A program made the position numbers and the translations under genes. A stretch of 64,000 bases of DNA, from positions 1,364,001 through 1,428,000 of the forward strand of contig NZ_NBBJ01000001.1 in the NCBI RefSeq assembly GCF_002197665.1, given 5' to 3'. The notes under the pieces are model-generated. The model worked only from the letters and a program-made list of their open reading frames with translations. It ran no database searches and was not told the DNA's origin. This document shows, in pieces, positions 1 through 8,748 of the stretch; the stretch's first letter is position 1; every line of letters begins with the position of its first letter. Source of the stretch: Sphingomonas mucosissima (GTDB taxonomy: Bacteria; Pseudomonadota; Alphaproteobacteria; Sphingomonadales; Sphingomonadaceae).

Positions 1-2103
1 GCCGTCCTCACCGAACAGGACATGCTGGGCGACCGGCTGATCCGCCGCGCCAAGCGCCGCAAGTCCGCCGACGCCTTCCTGGCCGAGCTCGCCACGCTGT
101 CGCCCGGCGATCTCGTCGTCCACACCGATCACGGCATCGGCCGCTATGTCGGCCTGACGCAAGTCCCGGTCGCCAAGGCGCCGCACGATTGCGTGCAGCT
201 CGAATATGCCGGCGGCGACAAGCTTTACGTGCCGGTCGAGAACCTCGAGGTCCTCTCGCGCTACGGCGCCGGCGAGGAAGGTGCGACGCTGGACCGGCTC
301 GGCGGCGAGGCATGGCAGCGCCGCAAGTCGAAGATGAAGGAGCGCATCCGCGAAATCGCGGGTGATCTCATCGCCACCGCGGCCTTGCGCGCGCTGCGCC
401 AGGGCGAGATCGCGGCGCCCGACGCCAGCGGCTATCCCAGCTTCGTCGATCGCTTCCCCTATCAGGAAACCGACGATCAGGACCGCGCGATCGAGGAAAC
501 GCTGGCCGATCTCTCCGCCGGCAAGCCGATGGACCGGCTCATCGTCGGCGACGTCGGCTTCGGCAAGACGGAGGTTGCCCTGCGCGCCGCCTTCGTCGCG
601 GCGATGGCCGGCATGCAGGTCGCGGTCGTCTGCCCGACGACGCTCCTCGCGCGTCAACATTACCAGAACTTCATGACGCGCTTCGAAGGCTTCCCGATCC
701 GCATCGGTCGCCTCTCGCGCCTTGTCACCGCGGCGGAGACGAAGCGCGTCAAGGAGGGGCTGGCCGATGGTACGGTCGACGTCGTCATCGGCACTCACGC
801 GCTTCTCGCTAAGAACGTCGATTTCAAACGACTTGGCCTCGTCATCGTTGATGAGGAACAGCGCTTCGGCGTTACTCACAAGGAGCGGCTGAAGACGCTT
901 CGCGCCGACGTCCACATCCTCACCCTGACCGCCACGCCCATCCCGCGCACGCTGCAGATGGCGATGAGCGGCCTGCGCGAACTCTCCGTCATTCAAACGC
1001 CGCCGGTCGATCGCCTCGCGGTGCGCACCTATGTCATGCCGTGGGATCCTGTCGTCCTGCGGGAGGCGCTGCTGCGCGAACATTATCGCGGCGGTCAGAG
1101 CTTCCTAGTCACCCCGCGCATCGCGGACCTCCCCGACATCGAGGAGTTCCTGCGCAAGGAAGTGCCCGAGGTCCGCTACGTTATCGCGCACGGCCAGATG
1201 GCGCCGACCGAGGTGGAGGAGCGCATGTCCGCCTTTGTCGAAAAGAAGTTCGAGGTGCTCATCTCCACCTCGATCATCGAAAGCGGCATCGACATCCCGT
1301 CCGCCAACACGCTGATCGTCAACCGCGCCGATCGCTTCGGCCTGGCGCAGCTATACCAGCTGCGCGGCCGCGTCGGCCGGTCGAAGACGCGCGCCTACGC
1401 CTATATGGTCACGCCCCCCGAACGGCAGATGACGGATGCGGCGGAAAAGCGCCTGAAGGTCCTCTCCGATCTCGACAGCCTCGGCGCCGGCTTCCAGCTC
1501 GCCAGCCACGATCTCGACATCCGCGGCGCCGGCAACCTGCTGGGCGACGAACAGTCCGGCCACATCAAGGAAGTCGGCTACGAACTCTATCAGTCGATGC
1601 TGGAGGAGGCGATCATGGACGCGCGCGCCGGCGGCCTCGCCAGCCGCCCGCGCGACTTCTCGCCGCAGATCACCGTCGATGCGCCCATCCTCATCCCGGA
1701 GGATTACGTGCCCGATCTCGATCTGCGCATGGGCCTGTACCGCCGTCTCAACGATCTCGACACGAAGCCCGATCTGGACGCCTTCGCCGCCGAGATGATC
1801 GACCGCTTCGGCCCGCTGCCGGAGGCGACCGACAATCTCGTCAAGGTGATCGAGATCAAGCTGAACGCCAAGAAGGCCTGCGTCGCGAAGATGGACGTCG
1901 GCCCCAAGGGCGCGCTCGTCAGCTTCCACGACGATACGCCGCCCAACGTCCCCGCCCTTCTCGCTTATGTCGACAAGCTTGGCGGCATTGCAAAGCTGCG
2001 CCCGGATTCGAAGCTGGCGCTCACCCGCAACTGGTCAGACCCGGCGGCCCGCCTCCACGGCGCGCTGCAATTGTCCAAGGGGCTGGCGAAGGCGGCGGGG
2101 TGA
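1..2103 (+). CDS. mfd: Transcription-repair coupling factor Mfd, 5'-truncated
   Basis: Mfd is a DNA translocase that removes RNA polymerase stalled at lesions and recruits UvrA. The frame is open from base 1, so the first visible Met is not a start and the UvrB-like N-terminal region lies outside the window; 700 residues remain. Visible in order are the RNA-polymerase-interacting domain (PGDLVVHTDHGIGRY), the helicase Walker A (GDVGFGKTEVA), the DEEQ box (VDEEQRFG), motif III (TLTATPIPRT), helicase domain 2 with the QLRGRVGRS motif, and the C-terminal TRCF domain that holds UvrA contact autoinhibited. The frame is intact to its TGA. Family assignment is secure; only the N-terminus is missing. 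Confidence 0.97.
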   Translation, partial: AVLTEQDMLGDRLIRRAKRRKSADAFLAELATLSPGDLVVHTDHGIGRYVGLTQVPVAKAPHDCVQLEYAGGDKLYVPVENLEVLSRYGAGEEGATLDRLGGEAWQRRKSKMKERIREIAGDLIATAALRALRQGEIAAPDASGYPSFVDRFPYQETDDQDRAIEETLADLSAGKPMDRLIVGDVGFGKTEVALRAAFVAAMAGMQVAVVCPTTLLARQHYQNFMTRFEGFPIRIGRLSRLVTAAETKRVKEGLADGTVDVVIGTHALLAKNVDFKRLGLVIVDEEQRFGVTHKERLKTLRADVHILTLTATPIPRTLQMAMSGLRELSVIQTPPVDRLAVRTYVMPWDPVVLREALLREHYRGGQSFLVTPRIADLPDIEEFLRKEVPEVRYVIAHGQMAPTEVEERMSAFVEKKFEVLISTSIIESGIDIPSANTLIVNRADRFGLAQLYQLRGRVGRSKTRAYAYMVTPPERQMTDAAEKRLKVLSDLDSLGAGFQLASHDLDIRGAGNLLGDEQSGHIKEVGYELYQSMLEEAIMDARAGGLASRPRDFSPQITVDAPILIPEDYVPDLDLRMGLYRRLNDLDTKPDLDAFAAEMIDRFGPLPEATDNLVKVIEIKLNAKKACVAKMDVGPKGALVSFHDDTPPNVPALLAYVDKLGGIAKLRPDSKLALTRNWSDPAARLHGALQLSKGLAKAAG

Positions 2104-2215
2104 GCCAGAGAGGAAGATTGCTTGTCCAGGGTCAGCGCGCGGCGCGGAAACGAAACTGATTTGGATAAATCCCTGAAGTGACGAGACTTTAATACTTGAG
2201 GAGTATAAGCGCATC

Positions 2216-2962
2216 ATGGAGATGCGCAAAATCTGCTCGGGTTGCCGCGACGGTATCGATTTCGAAGTGCCGTTTACGATGGCGTTCCAGCCGATCGTGG
2301 ACGTCGAGACTCGCAAGCCGTTCGCCTATGAGGCGTTGGTCCGGGGCGTCGATGGCAGCGGCGCGGCAAGCGTGCTGTCCCGCGTCACCGCCGAGAACCG
2401 CTACTCATTCGATCAGGCGTGCCGCGTGATGGCGATCGAGAGCGCACTCGCCGCCGGGCTGATGAATGACGATGCGCGCCTTTCCATCAACTTTCTTCCG
2501 AACGCGGTCTATTCGCCGTTGGCGTGCATCCAGCTGACGATGCGCACCGCCAATGCGGTAGGGCTGCCCATCGATCGGTTGATCTTTGAATTCACCGAGA
2601 ATGAGGAAATGGGCTCTCCCGAGCATGTTTCCTCCATCATCGATACATACAAGAAAATCGGCTTTTCCGTTGCGATCGATGATTTCGGGGCTGGTCACTC
2701 GGGCCTCGACATGTTTGCCCGATTTGCACCCGACGAACTTAAGCTGGACATGGGCCTGATCCGCGACATCGACACCGACGCTCGGCGACGCGCGATCGTG
2801 CGATCGATCGTCAGCATGTGCGCCGAACTCAACACGCTGGTGATCGCGGAGGGAATCGAAACGGCTGCGGAAGCAAGCACGCTGCGCGACCTCGGCGTGC
2901 GGTATCACCAGGGTTACTGGTACGCACGCCCCGCCATCGGTCAGCTGCCGGCGATCGCTTGA
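2216..2962 (+). CDS. Stand-alone EAL-domain c-di-GMP phosphodiesterase
   Basis: A 248-residue protein that is nearly all EAL domain, predicted to hydrolyse cyclic di-GMP to pGpG in the cytoplasm. The signature is EALVRG (E39-L41). The metal and catalytic positions are present: SINFLPN, FEFTENE, the DDFGAG loop (D155-D156), ELKLDM, IAEGIET and a final HQGYWYARP. It should therefore be active, and no GGDEF or sensor domain is attached. Residues 7-10 form a CxxC (CSGC) before the domain, which could bind metal or sense redox; that is inference. The ATG at 2216 is preceded by GAGGAG at 2198-2203. It is monocistronic between mfd and trmFO. Confidence 0.92.
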   Translation: MEMRKICSGCRDGIDFEVPFTMAFQPIVDVETRKPFAYEALVRGVDGSGAASVLSRVTAENRYSFDQACRVMAIESALAAGLMNDDARLSINFLPNAVYSPLACIQLTMRTANAVGLPIDRLIFEFTENEEMGSPEHVSSIIDTYKKIGFSVAIDDFGAGHSGLDMFARFAPDELKLDMGLIRDIDTDARRRAIVRSIVSMCAELNTLVIAEGIETAAEASTLRDLGVRYHQGYWYARPAIGQLPAIA

Positions 2963-3108
2963 GTTCCAGCACAAGCCCACGTTAGCCATACGACTTAGAT
3001 CGTACCTGACCTCGGAGCCGCAGCGCGGCGGCTGTTTCTCACCAGCGCCGTCGCAACGGTGGCAGCCAGCCGTTTCCTTCGTGCCACAACCCGCCTAAAC
3101 GCCGCACC

Positions 3109-4443
3109 ATGACCCACGACATTCACGTCATTGGCGGCGGCCTCGCCGGAAGCGAAGCCGCGTGGCAGCTCGCGGAGGCGGGCTTCAAGGTCCGGCTGTC
3201 CGAAATGCGCGGCAGCGGAGACAACACTCCTGCGCACCACACCGATCATCTTGCCGAGCTCGTCTGCTCGAACAGCTTCCGCTCGGACGATGCCGAGAGC
3301 AACGCTGTTGGTCTGATCCATCAGGAAATGCGTGCGCTCGGCTCGCTGATCCTGCGCGAGGGCGACGTGCACAAAGTGCCGGCCGGCTCCGCGCTGGCGG
3401 TCGATCGCGATGGTTTCTCCGCGGGGGTCACCGCCGCGCTCGCCGCCCACCCCAATGTCACCATCATGCGCGAGCGGATCGACACGCTGCCAGAGGCGCC
3501 CGCGATCATTGCCACCGGTCCGCTGACCGCGCCGGGACTGTCGGAGGCGATTGCCGGCGAAACGGGAAAGGACGCGCTCGCCTTTTTCGACGCCATCGCC
3601 CCGATCGTGCACCGCGACACGATCGATATGGACAAGGCCTGGTTCCAGTCGCGCTGGAACAAGGGCGACGGCACCGATTACATCAATTGCCCGCTCACGC
3701 GCGAGCAATACGACACCTTCGTCGAAGGCCTGCTCGCCGGTGAGAAAAGCGTGCCGCGCGAATGGGAAAACGTGCCTTATTTCGAAGGCTGCATGCCGAT
3801 CGAGGCGATGGCGAAGCGCGGGCGCGAGACGTTGCGCTTCGGCCCGATGAAGGGCGTCGGCCTCGACCAGCCCGGAACCGAATCCCCTGAGCACCCCAAC
3901 GGCCGCTGGCCTTATGCGTGCGTGCAGCTGCGGCAGGACAATGCCGCCGGCACCTTGTGGAACATCGTCGGCTTCCAAACGAAGCTGAAGCATGCAGAGC
4001 AGGTGCGCCTGTTCCGCACCATCCCTGGGCTCGAGAAAGCGGAATTCGCGCGGCTCGGCGGCCTCCACCGCAACACGTTCCTGCGCTCGCCCGAGCTGCT
4101 TGATCCCGAACTGCGGCTGAAATCGCGCCCGAATGTCCGCTTTGCCGGGCAGATCACGGGCTGCGAAGGTTATGTCGAAAGCGCCGCGATCGGCCTGTTG
4201 GCCGGCCGCTTCGCCGCGGCCGAACTTGGCGGCCGCACGATGCCGCCGCCCCCGGTCGAAACGGCGCTTGGCGCGCTCTTGAACCACATCACCGGTGCGG
4301 CGGTGGCCGAAACCTATCAGCCGATGAACGTCAATTTCGGCCTCTTCCCGCCGATCGAAGGCCGCACCAAGAAGGCGGATCGCAAGAAGATGTACACCGA
4401 TCGTGCCCGCATTGCGCTGGCCGACTGGCTGAGCGCCGCCTAG
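3109..4443 (+). CDS. trmFO: TrmFO, folate-dependent tRNA m5U54 methyltransferase
   Basis: TrmFO uses methylenetetrahydrofolate and FADH2 to make 5-methyluridine at position 54 of the tRNA T-loop, replacing the SAM-dependent TrmA of E. coli. The 444 residues match the family length. The N-terminus has the FAD dinucleotide fold ([14 protein letters not shown], residues 7-20), followed by the family stretches [18 protein letters not shown] and, near the C-terminus, [12 protein letters not shown]. The ATG at 3109 precedes the FAD motif with the usual short leader. It is transcribed alone, between the EAL gene and the convergent EF-hand gene. Confidence 0.96.
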   Translation: MTHDIHVIGGGLAGSEAAWQLAEAGFKVRLSEMRGSGDNTPAHHTDHLAELVCSNSFRSDDAESNAVGLIHQEMRALGSLILREGDVHKVPAGSALAVDRDGFSAGVTAALAAHPNVTIMRERIDTLPEAPAIIATGPLTAPGLSEAIAGETGKDALAFFDAIAPIVHRDTIDMDKAWFQSRWNKGDGTDYINCPLTREQYDTFVEGLLAGEKSVPREWENVPYFEGCMPIEAMAKRGRETLRFGPMKGVGLDQPGTESPEHPNGRWPYACVQLRQDNAAGTLWNIVGFQTKLKHAEQVRLFRTIPGLEKAEFARLGGLHRNTFLRSPELLDPELRLKSRPNVRFAGQITGCEGYVESAAIGLLAGRFAAAELGGRTMPPPPVETALGALLNHITGAAVAETYQPMNVNFGLFPPIEGRTKKADRKKMYTDRARIALADWLSAA

Positions 4444-4501
4444 GCGGATCGCCCTCGCGTCGGCGGGAGTTCTGCCTTCGTCAGCGCAGAGCCGAAGTGG
4501 C

Positions 4502-4975
4502 TCACTCCTCCTCTGCCGCACCGCCGGCCGGGCACACGCACTTCGGCTTCGCCTTGGCCTTGCGCTTCACCGCGGTGGTGGCAAACTCGGCGCGGTCCAT
4601 CATGCCCGACTTGTCACGATCCGCCGTTGTGAACTTGGCGGTCGTCTTGGCCGCCCATTCCTCAAAGCTCAGCCGCCCGTCTCCATCGGCGTCGAGCTTG
4701 GCAAAGGCCTTGCGGCGAGACGCGAGATATTCCTCGCGGGTGATGCGGCTGTCGCGATCCTTGTCATAGCGATCGAAGCGCTTCTCCTCGCGCGTCCGCT
4801 CACTCGCTTCCGGAACTGGAGCCTCGACCGCTCCAGGTTCCTGAACCGAGCTCATGGCGGAGGGTGGCGGCGGCGGCGGTAGCATCGGATCGGTCCGCGC
4901 CCGCCCCGAGTAGATCGACCATCCCGCCGCCACCATCAACAGCGCCGCCAATCCGCCGGCCAGATATCGCCACAT
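4502..4975 (-). CDS. Membrane-anchored EF-hand calcium-binding protein
   Basis: A 157-residue protein with an N-terminal hydrophobic segment (about residues 5-22), a proline-rich linker (PPPPPPPS) and three EF-hand loops, suggesting an anchored periplasmic calcium binder. All three 12-residue loops keep the acidic ligands: DKDRDSRITREE, DADGDGRLSFEE and DRDKSGMMDRAE. The C-terminus has a lysine-rich KRKAKAKPK stretch, one CVCP motif and an acidic end. It lies 51 bp downstream of the squalene-synthase-like gene on the same strand, so the two may be cotranscribed. No specific function can be assigned. Confidence 0.87.
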   Translation of the reverse strand: MWRYLAGGLAALLMVAAGWSIYSGRARTDPMLPPPPPPSAMSSVQEPGAVEAPVPEASERTREEKRFDRYDKDRDSRITREEYLASRRKAFAKLDADGDGRLSFEEWAAKTTAKFTTADRDKSGMMDRAEFATTAVKRKAKAKPKCVCPAGGAAEEE

Positions 4976-5026
4976 GCCCCTGTCTCCCCCGCCGCTATGC
5001 TAGCGGACCTGTCGCGGTCGGCAAGC

Positions 5027-5689
5027 CTAGCGGCCGCTCAGCCGGTGCCAGGCGAGGCGCAGCACCCTAGCCGGCGCACCCACGGCCTGTTCTTCAGCCA
5101 GATCCGCTCGCGCGACATGGACCAACGCGCCCAGGAACCGCCCCGCGCGGCTCCACCGCTGCGCCGACGCTTGCGCCAGCAGCGGCAATGCCAGCGACGC
5201 CGCGCGCGAAGAAAGCGCAGGATCAACCGTGAGGCGCGCCAGATCGGCAAGCGCCCAGCCTCGTCCCGCGGTTGTGGCGTCGTCTGGTGCGCCGGCAAGC
5301 CGCGCTGCCTCGCAGAACAGAATGCCGCGCTCCTCGCCAAAGGCGCTCAGCGCCGCATCGTCGGGCGCCGCGAGCAACCGTTCCCAGCCGATCTCCATCT
5401 GCGCCAGCGCGGCGCCATCAGCACCCGCCGCGGCCATCGCCCGCAAGATCGGTTGCGCCGGCGGATCCCCACTTGGCAGCGCCGCCAATGCCTCGTGCCA
5501 CCAGGTCAGTCTCAGCTGAGCCACCATCGGATCGCGCGTGCCCATCGCCAGCTTCGCCAGTGTCGCATCCAGCGCAAACAGTGATGCAATCCCGTGCCGC
5601 ACGGCCGGAGCCGCATATCCAAGCGCCAGCACGCGCTCCGGATGGCCGGCGGCAGGGTCGATCCCGAAGGTTTCCGTTTCGTTTACCAT
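5027..5689 (-). CDS. Squalene/phytoene synthase family protein, short form
   Basis: A 220-residue protein with the trans-isoprenyl-diphosphate synthase head-to-head fold. The clearest mark is RLTWWHEAL, the counterpart of the RxxWWR segment. It is shorter than true phytoene or squalene synthases (about 280-350 residues), and I do not see two DxxxD substrate-binding motifs. Alphaproteobacterial proteins of this size resemble the mitochondrial complex I assembly factor NDUFAF6, so a role in respiratory complex assembly is as likely as isoprenoid synthesis. The start at 5689 (MVNETETFG) is preferred because the longer frame would overlap the divergent Tad gene. Confidence 0.78.
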   Translation of the reverse strand: MVNETETFGIDPAAGHPERVLALGYAAPAVRHGIASLFALDATLAKLAMGTRDPMVAQLRLTWWHEALAALPSGDPPAQPILRAMAAAGADGAALAQMEIGWERLLAAPDDAALSAFGEERGILFCEAARLAGAPDDATTAGRGWALADLARLTVDPALSSRAASLALPLLAQASAQRWSRAGRFLGALVHVARADLAEEQAVGAPARVLRLAWHRLSGR

Positions 5690-5768
5690 GTCGTTTGAGG
5701 CCGGCTTAGCGGCTCCTGCGGCAATGCGCACCGTGAAGACGACTATGTTCTGGCAGGAATAAAAGCGA

Positions 5769-7478
5769 GTGGCTAGGAATGCGATCGGCACGTTTCTCGG
5801 GCGATTTCGCCGAGACGTGCGTGGCAACACGCTGGCGATCATGGCGGCGGCCCTCATCCCGCTGACCGCGATGGTGGGCTCCGGCGTGGACATGACGCGC
5901 GCCTATATGGCTCAGAATCGCTTCCGTCAGGCGTGCGACGCCGGGGCGCTTGCCGGACGACGGCTACTCGCCGGCACCACCTTGTCGCAGACCGTGCGCG
6001 ACGAAGCCACCAAGTATTTCCAGTTTAACTTCCCCCAAGGCCTGTTTCAGTCCAGTCCGTACAGTCTCAACATGTCCGTGCCCGCCGTCGGCACCCTGAA
6101 GATCGAGAGCACATCGGTAATTCCCACCACGATCATGAAGATGTTCGGCTTCGAAACTCTGCCGATCAGCGCTTCATGCTCCGCCACGCAGGACTTTGTC
6201 GGGACGGACATCATGCTCGTTCTCGATATGTCCGGTTCTATGAACTGTGCGCCCGGTGTCGCCGGCGCCTGCAATAACGTCGAAGCGTGGAATTCGAAGA
6301 TGGGCGCGCTGCGCGCGGCCGCGACGTCGCTTTACGACACTTTGAAAGATGCGCAGGATCAGCTTCATGCCAACAACCTGCGCTTGCGTTATGGGTTCGT
6401 GCCTTACAACGCCACCGTCAATGTCGGTCGGATCGTCTTCGCGAAGAACCCGGATTACCTCCGCTCGGGCAAGTACGTTTACAACACCCGCGTTCCCAAG
6501 ACAGAGCCGGTGAGGGATTCGTGGTCTAATAAGACGAAGTGCGACGCCGTCGGCGGCACGTACGCGGGGTATCTTGGCAGCAACCTTCTCGGCGTCTGCG
6601 ACTACACGACTATTTCCACGACCGAGTGGACGTACGGCAAGTTCGAGCAGGATATTTCCGCTTATGTAACGGGAGCATCGGTGCGAACCCCGACTAGCTT
6701 CAGCTCAACCGCGCGCTCGACATGGGCGGGCTGTATCGAGGAACGCCAGACCAACAACACCGACATCAACGGCGGAACGGCGACAACCGCGCCGGCGGAC
6801 GCTTGGGATCTCGACATCAACCGCATCCCGAATTCGGATGACAGTCGCTGGGCACCTTGGTGGCCGGAAGTGACGGTGAACGGCACCGGCTCGATGATAG
6901 ACGGCCCGGAGAATTGCGCGAGCCAGGCATCACGGCTGCGCGAATATTACAACGACAAGACCAGCTTCACCAATTACCTCGCCTCGTTGAAGCCGCTCGG
7001 CTCGACATACCACGACATCGGCATGATCTGGGGCGCCCGCTTCATTTCGCCGGACGGCATCTTCCGTTCGGCCACACCGGAAACCAACAATCCCAACGAT
7101 CCGGACAATCCGAAGAAGCTGCGCGGCTTCAACGTCCGCAAATACATCATCTTCATGACCGACGGTGACATGGCGCCGACGTTGAGCGCCTATTCGACCT
7201 ATGGCGTCGAGGAGTTGGACAAGCGGGTGCTCGGCGCGGCGAGCGGCAGTACCGCGCAGTTGAACCGTCACCTTCAGCGGTTCCGGATGGCGTGCAACGC
7301 GGCGAAGAGCCAGAATGTCGAGGTCTGGGTGATCGCCTTTTCCACTACGCTGACGACGGACATGCAACGTTGCGCATCGGATCCGAGCAAGGCCGCCGGC
7401 ATCTCGAACACCCCTGAACTGATCGCCAAATTCCAGGAGATTGGCTCGAAGATCGGGTCGCTGAGGTTGAGCCAGTGA
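5769..7478 (+). CDS. TadG-like pilus assembly protein with VWA domain
   Basis: A 569-residue protein with an N-terminal TadE/TadG-type membrane helix (RGNTLAIMAAALIPLTAMVG), a Flp-pilus accessory segment (MTRAYMAQNRFRQACDAGA) and a large von Willebrand factor A domain. The MIDAS motif DMSGS is near residue 152. The family is linked to Tad/Flp type IVc pili and to surface adhesion. The Glu at +5 seen in processed pseudopilins is absent, which fits a membrane-anchored TadG. The start is GTG at 5769. The stop overlaps the GTG of the next gene (GTGA). The Tad motor, secretin and prepilin peptidase are not in the window. Confidence 0.88.
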   Translation: MARNAIGTFLGRFRRDVRGNTLAIMAAALIPLTAMVGSGVDMTRAYMAQNRFRQACDAGALAGRRLLAGTTLSQTVRDEATKYFQFNFPQGLFQSSPYSLNMSVPAVGTLKIESTSVIPTTIMKMFGFETLPISASCSATQDFVGTDIMLVLDMSGSMNCAPGVAGACNNVEAWNSKMGALRAAATSLYDTLKDAQDQLHANNLRLRYGFVPYNATVNVGRIVFAKNPDYLRSGKYVYNTRVPKTEPVRDSWSNKTKCDAVGGTYAGYLGSNLLGVCDYTTISTTEWTYGKFEQDISAYVTGASVRTPTSFSSTARSTWAGCIEERQTNNTDINGGTATTAPADAWDLDINRIPNSDDSRWAPWWPEVTVNGTGSMIDGPENCASQASRLREYYNDKTSFTNYLASLKPLGSTYHDIGMIWGARFISPDGIFRSATPETNNPNDPDNPKKLRGFNVRKYIIFMTDGDMAPTLSAYSTYGVEELDKRVLGAASGSTAQLNRHLQRFRMACNAAKSQNVEVWVIAFSTTLTTDMQRCASDPSKAAGISNTPELIAKFQEIGSKIGSLRLSQ

Positions 7479-8047
7479 AGAACGGGCTTCTCTTTGACAA
7501 GCGTGGGGCGACCGTCGTCGAGTTCGCCATCATCCTTCCCGTGCTTTGCGGTCTGCTCGCCGGGGGCCTGGAACTCGCCTATCGCGCATATTTCACCGCG
7601 ATTCTCGAGAGCGCCATGCTTGAGGCATCTCGGCGCGCGACAATCGGTGATCAGACGGGTGAGCAAATCGACTCGATGATCCGCGACAGGATCGCAAATC
7701 TCTCCCGTGCCGCCGAGGTGAAAGCGATCAAGAAGGAGAGCTTCTTCAACTTTTCTAACGTGGGAAAACCGGAAAAAATCACCGCTGATACCGATCCGAT
7801 CGGGCAGTATAATCGCGGAGACTGCTACGAGGACGCCAACAACAATGGCGTTTACGACACAATTTCAAACACAGGCCTCGGCACAGCAGATGATGTCGTT
7901 CGCTACACCGTGACAGTTCAATATTCGAACATTATGCCCGTGGCTCAGTTATTCGGCTGGGGTTCGAAACAGACAATCGTCGGGTCCACGGTGCTGAGGA
8001 ACCAGCCATTCACCTCTCGCGCGCAGCCAACGATCCGGTGCGACTGA
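7475..8047 (+). CDS. TadE-like pseudopilin (first copy)
   Basis: A 190-residue protein with the TadE signature near its N-terminus: RGATVVEFAIILPVLCGLLA. A Gly is followed by Glu at +5, the prepilin-peptidase recognition pattern, then a hydrophobic helix. The remainder is presumably periplasmic and contains an acidic, Asn-rich stretch (DCYEDANNNGVYD) resembling a calcium-binding loop; that reading is inference. The GTG start at 7475 overlaps the TGA of the TadG-like gene, so translation is probably coupled. Product expected: a minor Flp pilus subunit. Confidence 0.87.
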   Translation: MKNGLLFDKRGATVVEFAIILPVLCGLLAGGLELAYRAYFTAILESAMLEASRRATIGDQTGEQIDSMIRDRIANLSRAAEVKAIKKESFFNFSNVGKPEKITADTDPIGQYNRGDCYEDANNNGVYDTISNTGLGTADDVVRYTVTVQYSNIMPVAQLFGWGSKQTIVGSTVLRNQPFTSRAQPTIRCD

Positions 8048-8049
8048 CC

Positions 8050-8700
8050 ATGAAACCGCTTCTTGTGCTCCAACGGTTGCACCGCAATGTGCGGGGCCTC
8101 GCCCTGATCGAGTTCGCTCTTTCGCTACCGATTGTTGTCACGCTGCTTCTGTTCGGGCTCGAGACCGTAAATCTCGGCCTCGCGATATTGCGGGTTCATC
8201 AGATCGCCGCCACTTCAGCTGATAATGCTGCCCGCGTCCGCGATTCAATCAACGAGGCCGATGTGAACGAAGTGCTCCTCGGCGGAAAGTTGATCGGCGA
8301 AAGCATGGCTTTTGCCGCGCGGGGGCGGATCATCTTGAGCGATGTGATGCCGAACGGAAAGACCGGCACCATTGCCGGCCAGACAATCCTCTGGCAGCGC
8401 TGCACGGGCGCGCTGAACAGCGCGGACTCTCAGCCGCATTATGGTCGTGAAGGAAAGGGGGCGAACGACAGCTCACTCCAGGCGATGGGCGCTACAGGCC
8501 GGCAGATTGTTGCATCAAGCGGTGCACCGATGATCTTCGCCGAGGTCACCTATCGCTATGAACCGCTGGTCTCCGAAACCATTTTCGGCACACCCGTGCT
8601 TCGCTCCGAAGCCTCCTTCAGTGTCCGCGAGCGTGCGTCGGAGGCGCTTACCTCAGTCCCGGCAGTCACGCCAAGCGTTTGCACCCGCTACGATTTGTGA
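8050..8700 (+). CDS. TadE-like pseudopilin (second copy)
   Basis: A 216-residue protein with the same architecture as its upstream neighbour. The pseudopilin motif is VRGLALIEFALSLPIVVTLL, with Glu at +5 after Gly, followed by a transmembrane helix and a periplasmic domain of unknown fold. I chose ATG 8050, two bases after the upstream stop; an in-frame GTG at 8038 would overlap the previous gene. The three genes form a compact TadG-TadE-TadE cassette ending in front of the convergent pdhB. Confidence 0.86.
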   Translation: MKPLLVLQRLHRNVRGLALIEFALSLPIVVTLLLFGLETVNLGLAILRVHQIAATSADNAARVRDSINEADVNEVLLGGKLIGESMAFAARGRIILSDVMPNGKTGTIAGQTILWQRCTGALNSADSQPHYGREGKGANDSSLQAMGATGRQIVASSGAPMIFAEVTYRYEPLVSETIFGTPVLRSEASFSVRERASEALTSVPAVTPSVCTRYDL

Positions 8701-8712
8701 CCACTCACTCGC

Positions 8713-8731
8713 TCGCCTGGATGTCAGGCGA
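8713..8731. terminator. Weak hairpin between convergent tad and pdh operons
   Basis: A 7-bp perfect stem (TCGCCTG/CAGGCGA, 5-nt loop) sits in the 48-bp gap between the convergent TadE-like gene and pdhB. There is no U-tract, so terminator function is only suggested. Confidence 0.3.
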
Positions 8732-8748
8732 ACGGGCGAGTTGTTCGT

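Noticed and set aside
22..24. The Met at base 22 as the mfd start
   Set aside because: The frame is open to base 1 and the N-terminal third of Mfd is missing, so the gene starts outside the window.
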